From Candidatus Poribacteria bacterium (GTDB lineage Bacteria > Poribacteria > WGA-4E > GCA-2687025): a stretch of DNA of 64,000 bases. Positions within the stretch are counted from its first letter, which is position 1; every line of letters begins with the position of its first letter. The notes beneath the pieces were generated by a model. That model did not search any database. It was not told where the DNA came from and saw only the letters and a list, made by a program, of their open reading frames with translations. Positions 1-9,583 of this stretch are shown one piece after another. The stretch lies in contig BPJZ01000014.1 of assembly GCA_026004875.1 (NCBI GenBank), positions 32,016 through 96,015 on the forward strand, written 5' to 3'. The position numbers and the translations under genes are program-made.

Positions 1-123
1 CAGGAAGCCGAGCAGATGGAAGCGCGAGAGGCCGAGCTAATGGCACGAGTTGTCCAGCTGCCCGGCTGGTCGGAGCTGGAAAGCCGGTTGGAGAATACTC
101 TACGAGGTAATCCACAGCGATGA
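1..123 (+). CDS. C-terminal tail of an upstream protein (partial)
   Basis: The first frame is open from base 1 and ends at a TGA that overlaps the ATG of the next gene (ATGA). It encodes 40 residues rich in Glu and Arg, with a QLPGWSELESRL stretch near the end. The composition suggests a helical tail. The translational overlap implies the same operon as the CBS-domain gene that follows. Nothing in this tail identifies a family. In many bacteria the gene before a CorC-type protein is ybeY or an HD-domain hydrolase, but that is context only. Confidence 0.6.
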   Translation, partial: QEAEQMEAREAELMARVVQLPGWSELESRLENTLRGNPQR

Positions 124-1403
124 GCGACCTCTCCGATCCTGCGAGTAGGGGGTGGCTGCTCCTGCTGCTGACCGTCCTCATCGGGTCGGTTTCCTACCTG
201 GCCACCATCCTTCGCCGAACAAAACTGGACCTGGTGGATGCACTTTTAGCCCAGGAAGGCCGATCGGACGCGGCAACGCGTCGTCTGGTACGCCGTCGTG
301 CCGAGTACCAGGCCGCCTATGCGGTCTTCCGGTTCGCTCTCTCCGCACTGTTGCTCTGGCTGCTGCTGGAATGGCTCCGTCCCGGTTGGATCGCTTGGCT
401 CTTGGGCGTTCTGCTGCTGACGGTGGCAGAACTGCTCCCTCAGCGGTTCGTCCCGCTAGAACCGTCCGGTCGCCCTCTGCGTTGGACCGTCGCAGTCGCT
501 CGAGGGCTTTATTGGATTACCTTCCCGATCGCCTGGCCGATGGGACGCTGGATCGGCACCGGCGAGCTCCGCCTGCCGTCCAAAGAACTGGAACGCTCCG
601 AAGAACCCTCCACCACCAAAGAGGAGACCCAAGAGCCCGAAAACGCCCTCCGCAACGGAGAACGGGCCGCGATCGAGCCCCAAGAACGCGATATGATCTA
701 TCGCATCTTGGAGTTCCCCGACACCCGCGTGGACGAGGTGATGGTCCCCCGAACCGATATGACCTGTCTAGAGATCAACACCCCTTTTGAGGAGTGCCTC
801 CGGGTCATCCAAGAAACCCGATTCTCCCGAATCCCCGTCTACGAGGGAACAATTGACAACATTGTCGGCATCCTGCACCTTAAAGATCTCATTCCGCTCT
901 GGGGGAGAACCGACATCCACCTGGGGGAGATCATCCACAAGCCCCCCTTCGTCGTTCCAGAGAGCAAGCGGATCAACGAACTGTTCGCCGAGTTTCGCCG
1001 CCAACGACAGCACATGGCGATCGTCCTAGACGAGTACGGCGGCACCAAAGGGTTAGTCACTCTGGAGGACCTCTTGGAAGAGATCGTCGGGGAGATTCGG
1101 GACGAGTTCGACCGCGAGGAAGTCGAGCTGGTCCCTCTGGACGAACGTACCTACGAGATCGACGCGCGGATGCACCTTTCCGACCTGAACGAGATGCTCG
1201 ATCTGCACCTTCCCGAGGACTCCGTGAATACGCTGGGTGGGTTCCTGATCGAACTGACCGGTCGGGTCCCCCAGGCCGGAGATATCATTTCTTATCAAGA
1301 TCGCCTGATCTTTCGGGTGGTCGAGGCCGACACACGACGGGTGCGCAAGGTGCGCATGCAAATTCTCCCCGGCGAGGGTGACGGGGCCAATGAAGAGGAG
1401 TAG
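120..1403 (+). CDS. CorC/HlyC-family CBS-domain membrane protein
   Basis: A 427-residue protein of the hemolysin C/CorC (CNNM-like) family, generally linked to divalent-cation efflux or homeostasis. The N-terminal part has hydrophobic segments at about residues 10-30 and 70-100, a DUF21-like membrane region, followed by a charged linker at 150-185. Two CBS motifs follow: one around residues 205-265 (EVMVPRTDM, then FSRIPVYEGTIDNIVGILH) and one around 270-330 (HMAIVLDEYGGTKGLVTLED, EEIVGEIRDEFD). The last 85 residues match the CorC_HlyC C-terminal domain (LGGFLIELTGRVPQAGD). The start ATG overlaps the stop of the preceding frame, and the 3' end overlaps the DUF502 gene, so the three form one operon. 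The family call is secure; the transported ion is not known. Confidence 0.9.
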   Translation: MSDLSDPASRGWLLLLLTVLIGSVSYLATILRRTKLDLVDALLAQEGRSDAATRRLVRRRAEYQAAYAVFRFALSALLLWLLLEWLRPGWIAWLLGVLLLTVAELLPQRFVPLEPSGRPLRWTVAVARGLYWITFPIAWPMGRWIGTGELRLPSKELERSEEPSTTKEETQEPENALRNGERAAIEPQERDMIYRILEFPDTRVDEVMVPRTDMTCLEINTPFEECLRVIQETRFSRIPVYEGTIDNIVGILHLKDLIPLWGRTDIHLGEIIHKPPFVVPESKRINELFAEFRRQRQHMAIVLDEYGGTKGLVTLEDLLEEIVGEIRDEFDREEVELVPLDERTYEIDARMHLSDLNEMLDLHLPEDSVNTLGGFLIELTGRVPQAGDIISYQDRLIFRVVEADTRRVRKVRMQILPGEGDGANEEE

Positions 1404-2100
1404 TCTCGGCGGGACATTGCGGCGCTGGTTCAAAACGGGGCTGGTCTCCCTGCTCCCTTCGGCGGTCGTCGTCTGGTTGATCTACTACCTGTACCGCAAG
1501 CTCGGCCAGGCGACCCGATGGGTGTTAGGCCAGCTCCAGTTGGAAACCTACTGGTGGAGTGGCCTGCTTTTTCCCCTTGTCTTCTTGATTCTCGCCGCAG
1601 CGTTGATTATCATAGTGGGCGCGATCTCTACGACCGTCGTCGGACGGGGCGCGGTGCAGGTCTGGGATCGGTTGATCAACCGCATCCCCATCCTCAACCG
1701 CATCTACCTGGCCGTGCAGCAGGTGGTCGCTGCGATCTCTCTGCGGCGACGGCAGCTCTTTCAGGCGGTCGTGATGATCGAGTATCCTTATCCGGGGATG
1801 TACCGGCTCGGCTTTGTGACCGCCGAGGGGCTGACTCAGCTTTTGGAAGGGGAAGAGCTGGTCGCCGTGCTGGTCCCGTCCTCGCCCAACCCGATGACCG
1901 GGTATCTGTTCCTGGCCCGGCGGGAGCTGATCCGGCCGGTGAACATCGCGGTGGAGGACGCGATCAAACTGATCATGTCGGTGGGGTTCGTCGCTCCGCC
2001 GGAGGAGGAAGCGATTTTCGCTTCCCCGGCGATCGAGACGCAGCGAAAAACGAAGGCCACCGACAAACAGCAACCGTCGCGCGAGTCTGTCGGGGCGTAG
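1390..2100 (+). CDS. DUF502-family membrane protein
   Basis: About 236 residues. It starts with basic residues (MKRSSLGGTLRRWFKTGL), then a first membrane segment near residues 18-35 and a second at about 60-85 (FPLVFLILAAALIIIVGAI). The region with RIPILNRIYLAVQQVV and the motif EYPYPGMYRLGFVT is characteristic of DUF502. The function of the family is unknown. ATG at 1390 is preferred; an in-frame GTG at 1378 would add four residues. Either start overlaps the end of the CBS gene, so translation is probably coupled. Unusually, the last three codons and the TAG stop lie within the tRNA-Pro gene beginning at 2091. Confidence 0.88.
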   Translation: MKRSSLGGTLRRWFKTGLVSLLPSAVVVWLIYYLYRKLGQATRWVLGQLQLETYWWSGLLFPLVFLILAAALIIIVGAISTTVVGRGAVQVWDRLINRIPILNRIYLAVQQVVAAISLRRRQLFQAVVMIEYPYPGMYRLGFVTAEGLTQLLEGEELVAVLVPSSPNPMTGYLFLARRELIRPVNIAVEDAIKLIMSVGFVAPPEEEAIFASPAIETQRKTKATDKQQPSRESVGA

Positions 2101-2167
2101 CGCAGCCCGGTAGCGCACCTGCTTCGGGAGCAGGGGGTCGTCGGTTCAAATCCGACCGCCCCGACCA
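2091..2167 (+). tRNA. tRNA-Pro (anticodon CGG)
   Basis: A 77-nt cloverleaf can be drawn by eye. The acceptor arm CGGGGCG (2091-2097) pairs with CGCCCCG (2157-2163), followed by A and an encoded CCA (2165-2167). The anticodon stem CCTGC/GCAGG encloses loop TTCGGGA, giving anticodon CGG. The T arm GTCGG-TTCAAAT-CCGAC is canonical. The 5' ten bases overlap the 3' end of the DUF502 coding sequence, including its stop codon, so the tRNA is probably released from a transcript that also carries the protein genes. A terminator follows 13 bases downstream. Confidence 0.93.
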
Positions 2168-2180
2168 CTTGTTTCATCAT

Positions 2181-2216
2181 CCCGCACGAGCCCCAAGCTC
2201 TGCGGGATTTCTTTTT
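2181..2216 (+). terminator. Rho-independent terminator after tRNA-Pro
   Basis: CCCGCA and GAGC (2181-2191, one bulged C) pair with GCTC and TGCGGG (2197-2206) around a CCCAA loop. A T-rich tract ATTTCTTTTT (2207-2216) follows. It ends the operon of the CBS gene, DUF502 gene and tRNA. Confidence 0.82.
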
Positions 2217-2273
2217 CCCACCGGTGCTTAACCGGGGAAAGCGTTGAGAGACCCCAGTGCGGAGGAGCGCTCG

Positions 2274-4271
2274 ATGCCCATCTTGTGGCCTCTGCTGCTC
2301 ACAGCCGTTGCGGGGGAAGTTGGCGAGCGCCGACCCAGCCCCTTCGCCGTGGTGCACCCGGTTGGGGTGAGCGAGGTACGGTGGACGGAAGGATTCTGGG
2401 CACAACGGTTTGCCGTCTGTCGAGACCGCTCGATCCCCGCTATGTGGGAGATCATGCGCGGCGACCGGTACAAACCCTACTACCTGCACTTTCTGATCGC
2501 TGCTGGAGAACGAAGCGGCGACTACCGTGGCGCTCCCTGGAACGACGGCGACTTTTACAAGTTCCTAGAGGGCGTCTGCGCGGTGCTCGCCCTCACCGAT
2601 GACCCTCAACTCAAACAGATCCTTCACCGCTCGATCGAAGCGATCGGGAAGGCCCAACGTCAAGACGGCTACCTCCACACGCCGGTGTTGATCCGCCAGC
2701 GGAATGGTGACCGAAGCGCTCAACCGTTCCAGAACCGGCATCATTTCGAGATGTACAACATGGGGCATCTCCTGACGGCGGCCTCTCTCCACCACCGCGC
2801 GACGGGAAGCGAGGCGTTTCTTTCCATCGCCGTCCGCACTGCCGACTTCCTCGAGCGAGCGCTTCAGGGCGCGATGTTTGATCCCGCGCGGCACGCCGTG
2901 TGCCCTTCTCACTATATGGGGCTCGTCGAGCTTTACCGCGAGACGGGGGAACTGCGCTATCTAGAGCTAGCCCGACGGCTCTTTGAAATCCGCGCTTGCG
3001 CCGGCGGCGGAGACGACGACAACCAGGACCGAATTCCGTTCTACGACCAACAGGAGCCGGTCGGCCACGCCGTCCGCGCCAACTATCTCTATGCCGGCGC
3101 CGCTGACCTGTTCTTAGAGACAGGAGAAGAACGGCTCTGGAAGCCCCTTGAGGCGATCTGGAACAACCTGGTCCAGAAGAAGCTGTACATCACCGGCGCC
3201 TGTGGCGCGCTCTACGACGGTGCTTCGCCGTACGGCTCCCCGGAACAGTCCTCGATTGCACGAGTTCACCAAGCCTACGGGCACAACTATCAGCTTCCTA
3301 ATACGACCGCTCACGGGGAGACCTGCGCCGCTGTGGGCAGCCTCCTCTGGAACTGGCGCATGTTCCTAGCCACCGGCGAGGCGCGCTACGTGGACCTGAT
3401 CGAACGAACTCTTTACAACGCCGTCCTAGCAGGAGTCAGTCTGGAAGGGACGGAGTACTTTTACGTCAACCCGCTGAGAAACGTCGCTCCGCTGCCGCTC
3501 AACCTTCGCTGGTCGCGCAGACGGGTGCCGTATGTCACCTCCTATTGCTGCCCTCCAAACGTCCTCCGAACGATCGCTCAGGTCCATCGGTACGCCTACG
3601 CTCGGTCGGATGGAGCCATCTGGCTGAACCTTTACGGCGGCAACGTGTTGTCCACAACGTTGGACGGAAGGCCTCTTGAGCTGACTCAGGCGACCAACTA
3701 CCCCTGGGAGGGCCGCATCCGAGTAACGGTAAAACGGTGTCCCGACGGCCCGTTTGCGTTGCGATTGCGAGTTCCCGGATGGGCGGAGTCGGCTACGATC
3801 CGGCTCAACGGCCGGCCGGTGGAGTTGGACGCGAAACCGGGCACGTACGCCGAAATCCGGCGCCGATGGCGAGTTGGCGACACTCTCCAGCTTGATCTCC
3901 CGATGCCCGCTCGGCTTTTCGAGTCGCACCCGTACGTCGAGGAGACGTACAATCAGGTCGCCGTTCAACGAGGGCCCCTTGTCTACTGCCTTGAATCGCC
4001 TGACCTGCCCGAAGGCGTCCGCGTGGACGAGGTGGTGATTCCAGCGGACGCGGAGCTCACGCCACAGCACGAGCCGGAGCTCCTAGGAGGGGTGACGGTG
4101 ATCTACGCGACCGCCAGGGCGTTGCCCAGCCGCCGTTGGGACGACGCTCTCTACCGTCCGCTGAGTCATGAACCTTTGCGTCCTCTGTCTGTCCGGATGA
4201 TTCCCTATTATGCATGGGCCAACCGAGGCGATTCGGAGATGTCCGTCTGGCTGCGACTTTGCAGAGCATAA
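2274..4271 (+). CDS. GH127-family glycoside hydrolase (beta-L-arabinofuranosidase-like)
   Basis: A 665-residue protein of the DUF1680/GH127 family, whose characterised members remove beta-L-arabinofuranose from plant glycans. The ATG at 2274 is chosen over an upstream TTG (2244) because GGAGGAG lies 6-7 bases before it and the protein then begins with a short hydrophobic leader (PILWPLLLTAVAG). The (alpha/alpha)6 barrel covers roughly residues 30-430, and a beta-sandwich follows. The GH127 zinc and nucleophile residues are present: GETC (Glu349, Cys351) and SYCCPPN (Cys425, Cys426). It is followed tail-to-tail by a secreted beta-helix gene, consistent with extracytoplasmic glycan trimming. 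Related families GH142 and GH146 share the fold, so substrate specificity is uncertain. Confidence 0.88.
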   Translation: MPILWPLLLTAVAGEVGERRPSPFAVVHPVGVSEVRWTEGFWAQRFAVCRDRSIPAMWEIMRGDRYKPYYLHFLIAAGERSGDYRGAPWNDGDFYKFLEGVCAVLALTDDPQLKQILHRSIEAIGKAQRQDGYLHTPVLIRQRNGDRSAQPFQNRHHFEMYNMGHLLTAASLHHRATGSEAFLSIAVRTADFLERALQGAMFDPARHAVCPSHYMGLVELYRETGELRYLELARRLFEIRACAGGGDDDNQDRIPFYDQQEPVGHAVRANYLYAGAADLFLETGEERLWKPLEAIWNNLVQKKLYITGACGALYDGASPYGSPEQSSIARVHQAYGHNYQLPNTTAHGETCAAVGSLLWNWRMFLATGEARYVDLIERTLYNAVLAGVSLEGTEYFYVNPLRNVAPLPLNLRWSRRRVPYVTSYCCPPNVLRTIAQVHRYAYARSDGAIWLNLYGGNVLSTTLDGRPLELTQATNYPWEGRIRVTVKRCPDGPFALRLRVPGWAESATIRLNGRPVELDAKPGTYAEIRRRWRVGDTLQLDLPMPARLFESHPYVEETYNQVAVQRGPLVYCLESPDLPEGVRVDEVVIPADAELTPQHEPELLGGVTVIYATARALPSRRWDDALYRPLSHEPLRPLSVRMIPYYAWANRGDSEMSVWLRLCRA

Positions 4272-4317
4272 ACCTACCTGAGCCGAACCGACCGACGATA
4301 TTCCCGAAGGCAAGCGC

Positions 4318-6172
4318 TTATGGACTCACGTCGGAAAGCTCCGTGATCCAAGCGCGCAAATCGGAGGGGACGTCATACCACCCGGCGCGCTGCTGGAGCA
4401 CTGGGCTTCCCTCTTGGAAGCGATAGTCGTCCCAAGCCCGGTCTACAAACATCGGATCCGCAAAACGCCCCTGCCGGTCAAAGCCGGTGTGCCCCCGATA
4501 CGCCTCAAACGATTCAAATTTGAGATGACGGGGTCGCCAAGGGACGCCGTACAGAAACGGAGGTGCTTCGCCCTCACTCCAATAAACGTTCCGCTCGATC
4601 ACTAACCCTTGCTCCAACGGGTGGTGAATCCGCTCCGGGTGCTCCCGCCGAACAGCGGCATCGAAGGCCTCTAACGATTCGTAAGCCCCGCTGTCTCGCT
4701 CGGAGGGATGCCAGCCAAAAAAGGCGTCGTCGTACCAGAGACCCAGTTGGTACCCCTCGTTGAAGGCGCTCACATTCCCCACGATCACGTGCCCTCGGTT
4801 GTAGAACGGCATTCCGTCGAGCGGTCGAGGGCCCTGCTCCCGAAAGGTGATCCCGTCCTTGTTGCCGACACTGGTGTTGAAGGCGACTACGCAGTCCATG
4901 CTCTCGGCGATCTTCAGTCCGCCATCGCCCCAACCGCCCCGCTCACCGACGATCCCGATTCCGTTCCGAAGGAACAGATTCCGAACAACGGTGATCTCGC
5001 GGCTGATCTCAATGAACAACCCGCAGAGCTCGTTCTCAATGAAGGCACAACGGGTGATCAGCACGTTTCGCGGGTCAATATCCAGCCAGAGGCCGCTTCC
5101 GCCGTTGCGATAAAAGAGACAGTCACGAAAGACACCACCGTTCACGCGGGTGAGCTTATATCCGGCCGCCTCCCAGCCGCGGTTAATCGGCTTCCAGGAG
5201 TTCCCCTCCCAAAGGCACCGTTCGGCGAGGAATCCGTCGCCGCGTGGTCCGCCGCCAATATGGCCGTTGCGACGGAGCACGCAGTCCCGCATGACGCCGT
5301 GCACAATCGCACCACCGCCCGCCATCTCCTCAACAACACACCGCTCCAAAAGGTTGTCCGATCCGTAGAGCCAAACGGCAGGACGCTGGGGAAAGGTGGC
5401 CCCATACCGAAACACGAATCCTTTCACGTGGACGTTCGAGACGCCGTCCCCGATCCCGCCACGGGTCGGTTCCAAAGAGAAGTCCGCGCGTGCTAGCCAG
5501 CACCTGATGAGCGCTCGGATCGCTCCCGTCGGCAAGGCAGAGATAAAGGAAACCGTTCTCGGTGTCGGCAAAGAACGCTCCGCGCCAGGTCTGGGGGTCT
5601 CGGGGGTCGGGCACGGTAGCCCCGTACGCAGAGTCGCGCCGGGCGCCCCGGCCCATCTCCTGATAGGCGAGGCTCAGCGCCTCCAGGTCGCCGGTCGGGA
5701 CCATCTGGAACCCGTCTACGATCACCTGCTCCGCCCGACCCCAGACGGGGGCGTCCTCCGGGTGGTGCTCGATCGGCGTCCCGTCTGGAGCCGTGTTAAT
5801 CACAAAGCGATGGCGCCACGGAACCCGATAGATGGGCGCCTCCCCCACGACCCGTTCCCAGCCGATGAGCGGATCGGCGCCTGTGATCGTCACCGATCCG
5901 ATCGGATCGGCGAGAAACACAATCGGCGTGTTCGGTGCGCCGTCCTGAGTCAGGATGACGCTCTCCCGATAGACGCCGGCTTTCACCACCACCGTATCGC
6001 CTGCTCGAGCAACTTCGGCGCCCTTGGCGATCGTCCTCAAAGGCCGCTCCGGCGTGCCGGGGTTCGAATCGTCTGCCAGCGGATGGCCCCGGTCAACGAG
6101 GATCTCACGCCCCTGCACCCCTCCTGCGGCCGATCCAAGCACCAGCAACACCGCTAACAGGCTCGTTCGCAT
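4318..6172 (-). CDS. Secreted right-handed beta-helix protein (frameshifted in this sequence)
   Basis: After repair, 617 residues. The N-terminus is a clear signal peptide (MRTSLLAVLLVLGSAAGG, then VQGREILV). Residues 25-80 form the DUF1565-like entry module (NPGTPERPLRTIAKGAEVA, GDTVVVKAGVYRES) seen at the start of pectate-lyase-type beta helices. The second half shows repeated helix rungs (NLLERCVVEEM, RDCVLRRNG, ITRCAFIENE, VVRNLFLRNGIG, VAFNTSVGNKDG, VIVGNVSAFNEGYQ). The frame changes near 5478-5490: one surplus base in GCGCGG separates ...HQVLASTR from DFSLEPTRGG. The start has a strong GGAGGAG site. Likely role: binding or cleaving an extracellular polysaccharide; no lyase-specific catalytic residues can be assigned. 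Confidence 0.82.
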
Positions 6173-6209
6173 CTCGGCTCCTCCTTCTTCTCAGCCGCGA
6201 CTCACTCAG

Positions 6210-6238
6210 ACTATCAGGAGAATGTCTCGCCAACGCAA
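6210..6238 (-). promoter_or_regulatory. Promoter for the beta-helix gene
   Basis: On the minus strand TTGCGT (6238-6233) is separated by 17 bases from GATAGT (6215-6210), 38 bases before the start codon. This spacing recurs before other genes in the window. Identified by eye only. Confidence 0.5.
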
Positions 6239-6344
6239 GACGGCCACAACCGGAAGTACCCTTTCCCTCCTCGCCCGATCGGGGTAATCTCGACTCGTCG
6301 CAGAGCTCGAAGAACCGACCGTTGGGGAAAAGGACGGCGTTTCG

Positions 6345-7361
6345 ATGAAGACACCTGAGATTCGCATCATCGAACCGTACCGGGTTGAGCTGGTCGAGAC
6401 GGAGCTCCCAGAAAGGTTAGGACCCCATCAGGTCCGCATCCGCACGCTCTACAGCGCGATCAGCTCCGGGACGGAGCTGGCGGTCTACACGGGAACCCAC
6501 CAGTGGCTGAGCGACCCGAACTATCCGAACTGGAGGTTCCCCTTTCGAGCAGGCTACAGCTCCAGCGGCGTGGTGGAGGCGGTCGGAGAGGCGGTGAGCC
6601 GCGTTCGTGTCGGAGATCGGGTCGTCTGCGCGGGAAACCACGGAGCGACCGTCGTCCTCTCGGAGCGCTCCGTTTGGCCCGATCCGCACGGAGTTCGGCC
6701 GGAGCTGTCCGCCTTCACCTGCATCGCTCGGTACGGAATGGGGGCCGCCGCGCGGATCGGAACCACCATGGGGCGTAGCGTCTTTGTCCTGGGACTGGGG
6801 GTGATCGGCCAGTTTGCCCTTCGCTCGTTTGTCGCGGCGGGGGCCTATCCCGTGGTCGGCCTGGACTTATACGAGAACCGGCGCCAACTGGCCCTCCAGG
6901 GAGGCGCCACAGCAGCACTGGACCCGACAACGGACGACTTCGCCGTGCAAGCAGCGGCACTTCTGGGCGACTGTCGCGCAGAGGTTGTCGCGGACGCCAC
7001 CGGTCTACCCAAGGGGGTGCCCCTGGCGATGTCCCTGACCCGTGACGGCGGAAAATGTGTCGTCGTCGGCTCCCCGCGGGGGCTGGCCGACGGTGTCAAC
7101 TTCTACCCGGACCTACACCGGCGCTCCATCGAAGTGATCGGGGCGCACGGGGACTTCCTCAACTCTCCGATCGGCGAGGCGCTCGGATGGAACGTGGACC
7201 GAGCGATGAGCTGGCTGTTGGCGATGATGGCCACCGAGCGGTTGCCAACTTTGGGAATTCCCACAGAGGTCCTCCCGCCGGAGCGAGCGCCGGACGCCTA
7301 CGATCGATTGCTCAACGACAAGGCTCATACCGCCTGCATCGCTTTCGATTGGACTCGTTGA
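6345..7361 (+). CDS. MDR-family dehydrogenase (zinc-ADH-like, structural zinc lost)
   Basis: A 338-residue medium-chain dehydrogenase/reductase. The N-terminal GroES-like domain has SAISSGTELAVY and the conserved GYSSSGVVEAVGEAV...GDRVVCAGNHG; the Rossmann domain has VFVLGLGVIGQFALR. The usual structural-zinc cluster of four cysteines is absent, as in the threonine-dehydrogenase-like subgroup that acts on sugars and polyols and is common in Poribacteria and Planctomycetes. It is followed closely by two more sugar-acid enzymes on the same strand, so it probably oxidises a sugar or sugar alcohol in the same pathway. The substrate cannot be read from sequence. Confidence 0.82.
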   Translation: MKTPEIRIIEPYRVELVETELPERLGPHQVRIRTLYSAISSGTELAVYTGTHQWLSDPNYPNWRFPFRAGYSSSGVVEAVGEAVSRVRVGDRVVCAGNHGATVVLSERSVWPDPHGVRPELSAFTCIARYGMGAAARIGTTMGRSVFVLGLGVIGQFALRSFVAAGAYPVVGLDLYENRRQLALQGGATAALDPTTDDFAVQAAALLGDCRAEVVADATGLPKGVPLAMSLTRDGGKCVVVGSPRGLADGVNFYPDLHRRSIEVIGAHGDFLNSPIGEALGWNVDRAMSWLLAMMATERLPTLGIPTEVLPPERAPDAYDRLLNDKAHTACIAFDWTR

Positions 7362-7398
7362 GCGCCTCAGAGGGCTACGGAAAGGGGTTGTTCTCCCG

Positions 7399-8325
7399 AT
7401 GTCCCCTCCCCAGAATCGAACGGTCGGGTTGATCGGCATTGGACTGGTCGGAACGGCGCTGGCCGAGTTGTTGATACGCGCCGGCTATCAGCTCGTGGGC
7501 TACGATCTGAGCGAAGAGGCACGGCGACGCCTGGAGACGCTCGGCGGTGAGGCGGCCAGCTCCTCTGCTGAGGTCGCTCAAAAGGCGCTCCGGCTCGTGC
7601 TCTCTCTCCCGGACTCCGAGGCGGTACGCATGGCGCTCTTGGGGCCCGACGGCGCCTTGCAAGGGAAAGTCTCCGTCCGCTACGTCCTGGATACCACGAC
7701 CGGCGACCCGGAGATAACCGAAGCGATAGCGGAGGAGTGCTCCCGACGGGGTGTCGGCTTTCTCGACGCGACGATCTCCGGCTCCAGCCGTCAGGTTCGG
7801 GAGAAGACGGCGGTGCTGATGGTCGGCGCGGAGCCTCAGGCGCTGGAAGCCTGTCGAGACCTGTTAGAAGCAATCTCCAACCGGACGATTCACCTTGGCC
7901 CGCCGGGGAGCGGCGCCAAGGCAAAGCTAGCCACCAACCTGATGCTGGGACTAAACCGACTGGTCCTGGCCGAGGGGCTCCTTTTCGCCGAGGCGCTCGG
8001 ACTCGATCCGGGAGCCTTTCTTGATCTAGTGCGACAGACGCCCGCCTACTCGGCGGCTGTAGACTCCAAAGGACAGAAGATGATCCAGGGCGACTTCTCA
8101 CCGGAGTCTCGAGTCCGGCAGCACCGTAAGGATGTGGAGCTGATCCTCCGCCACGCGAAAAAACGGGGCTTGATCCTCCCGTTGACCCGCCTTCACGCTG
8201 AAGTGTTGGACGCGCTGATCGCCGGAGGAATGGGCGACTGGGACAACGCGGCAGTGATCCTGGCGCTCCGCGGTTGGCGGTCGGAACCGGAAGCCCAACA
8301 GACACCACCCTCAAGGGAGGAGTGA
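7399..8325 (+). CDS. 3-hydroxyisobutyrate dehydrogenase-family (beta-hydroxyacid) oxidoreductase
   Basis: 308 residues. NAD(P)-binding motif GLIGIGLVGTALAELL is at the N-terminus, and the substrate-loop signature DATISGSSRQ is near residue 120. The helical domain contains the catalytic-lysine region GSGAKAKLATNLML (Lys around residue 174), then HRKDVELILRHAKKRGLILPL. Family members include tartronate semialdehyde reductase and 3-hydroxyisobutyrate dehydrogenase. Next to an enolase-superfamily sugar-acid dehydratase, a role in sugar-acid catabolism is more likely than valine breakdown. Only 3 bases separate it from the next gene, with AGGGAGGAG overlapping its last codons as the next gene's ribosome site. 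Confidence 0.87.
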   Translation: MSPPQNRTVGLIGIGLVGTALAELLIRAGYQLVGYDLSEEARRRLETLGGEAASSSAEVAQKALRLVLSLPDSEAVRMALLGPDGALQGKVSVRYVLDTTTGDPEITEAIAEECSRRGVGFLDATISGSSRQVREKTAVLMVGAEPQALEACRDLLEAISNRTIHLGPPGSGAKAKLATNLMLGLNRLVLAEGLLFAEALGLDPGAFLDLVRQTPAYSAAVDSKGQKMIQGDFSPESRVRQHRKDVELILRHAKKRGLILPLTRLHAEVLDALIAGGMGDWDNAAVILALRGWRSEPEAQQTPPSREE

Positions 8326-8328
8326 ACG

Positions 8329-9475
8329 ATGCCTTCTGTGGAATCGGTCGGACCGATCGTGCGCGTTGAAAGCGTGGTCTTGCGAGGCACTCGTCCCCGC
8401 GTGATCGGCCGCAACGCCCGGTTGCCGGTGCACGGGCAGTTCGCGCGCGATCGGATTGTACGCCTGATCACCGCCGACGGTCTGGAAGGATGGGGTTGGT
8501 CGGTCGCGACGGACGAAGAGGCTCGGCAGCTCCTCGGGAAACGTCCCGCGGAGCTCTTTCAGCTCCCGGAGGGCACCAAGACGCCGTTCCTGAGCTTCGA
8601 TTTTCCGCTTTGGGACCTGGTCGGACAGGCCCTAGGGCAACCGGTCTGGAAGCTGCTGGGAGATGGCGGTCCGCATCCGGTGCCCGTCTACGACGGCTCG
8701 ATCTACATTGACGAAATCGATCCGGAAACGGGCCAGGACAAGGGGCTCCAGCCGATCTTGGACGCCGTTCAGACCGGTTTGGAGGCGGGCTTCTGGGCCT
8801 TCAAAGTCAAAGTCGGACGGGGGGTACCGCTGGATGGAGAAGGCCGCCGGCCTCAGGCGAGACATCGAGGTGATCCGCGCCGTCCGAGAGAAGATCGGAC
8901 CAGAGCGAACCCTTCTGATTGACGCAAACAACGGCTACACGCCGGAAGAGGCACAAGAGGTGATCCTCCAAACGGAGGACTGCCGGCTTGAGTGGATCGA
9001 AGAGCCGTTCCCAGAGGAGAAGGAAGCCTGCCTTGCCTTTAAGCGGTTCCTCCAAGAGAGAGGCAAAAACATCCTCCTGGCCGACGGCGAAGGGGCGACC
9101 AGCCAGCCGGAAGCGTTCACGGAGATCGTCCGGGCTGGAGGCATTGATGTCGTCCAGTTCGACATGCGGGCCTACACGTTGACCCGATGGGCCCGATACC
9201 GTTCCGTTTTAGAAGAGACGGGGGCGCTGGCTGCCCCTCACAACTGGGGTTCCCACCTTTCCGGCTTTTACGTGGCCCACTTTGGGCGAGCTTGTCCTCA
9301 GTTTGCGACCGACGAGATCGACCCCATGGAGATGCCCGGCGTGATCGCCGAAGGGTACCGAATGCAGGCGGGCCGGCTCGTGGTTCCCGAGGCTCCGGGA
9401 TTCGGGCTGCGGCTGGACCCGGAGACCTATCAGGTCGCACTACGCCAGCCGGAAGCGTGGAGCGTCGCCGCGTAG
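8329..9475 (+). CDS. Mandelate racemase/enolase-superfamily sugar-acid dehydratase (frameshifted in this sequence)
   Basis: After repair, 381 residues. The N-terminal capping domain runs to about residue 130. The barrel has the KxK motif (FKVKVGRG), metal ligands in LLIDANNGYT and EWIEEPFPEE, and LLADGEG. A catalytic His sits in APHNWGSHLSGFYVAHFG. The frame breaks in a run of six G at 8819-8824; five G restore GRGYRWMEKAAGLRRDI. Members of this group dehydrate aldonic or aldaric acids or epimerise hydroxyacids. It is translationally close to the hydroxyacid dehydrogenase. The substrate is unknown, but the pair resembles a dehydratase-reductase route for hexonic or hexaric acids. Confidence 0.85.
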
Positions 9476-9583
9476 AGGCCCTAAAAACCTCTCGGCGACG
9501 GGGCGCCAGCCGTGTATTATTAAGGAACGCAGCTTCTGAACCTTATTGTGCTCCTGCCTTGCTGCTCGCCGCGCGGGGGAGGC

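Noticed and set aside
7367..8314. A 315-codon open frame on the minus strand
   Set aside because: Antisense to the hydroxyacid dehydrogenase gene; Arg/Pro/Ser-rich with no recognisable domain.
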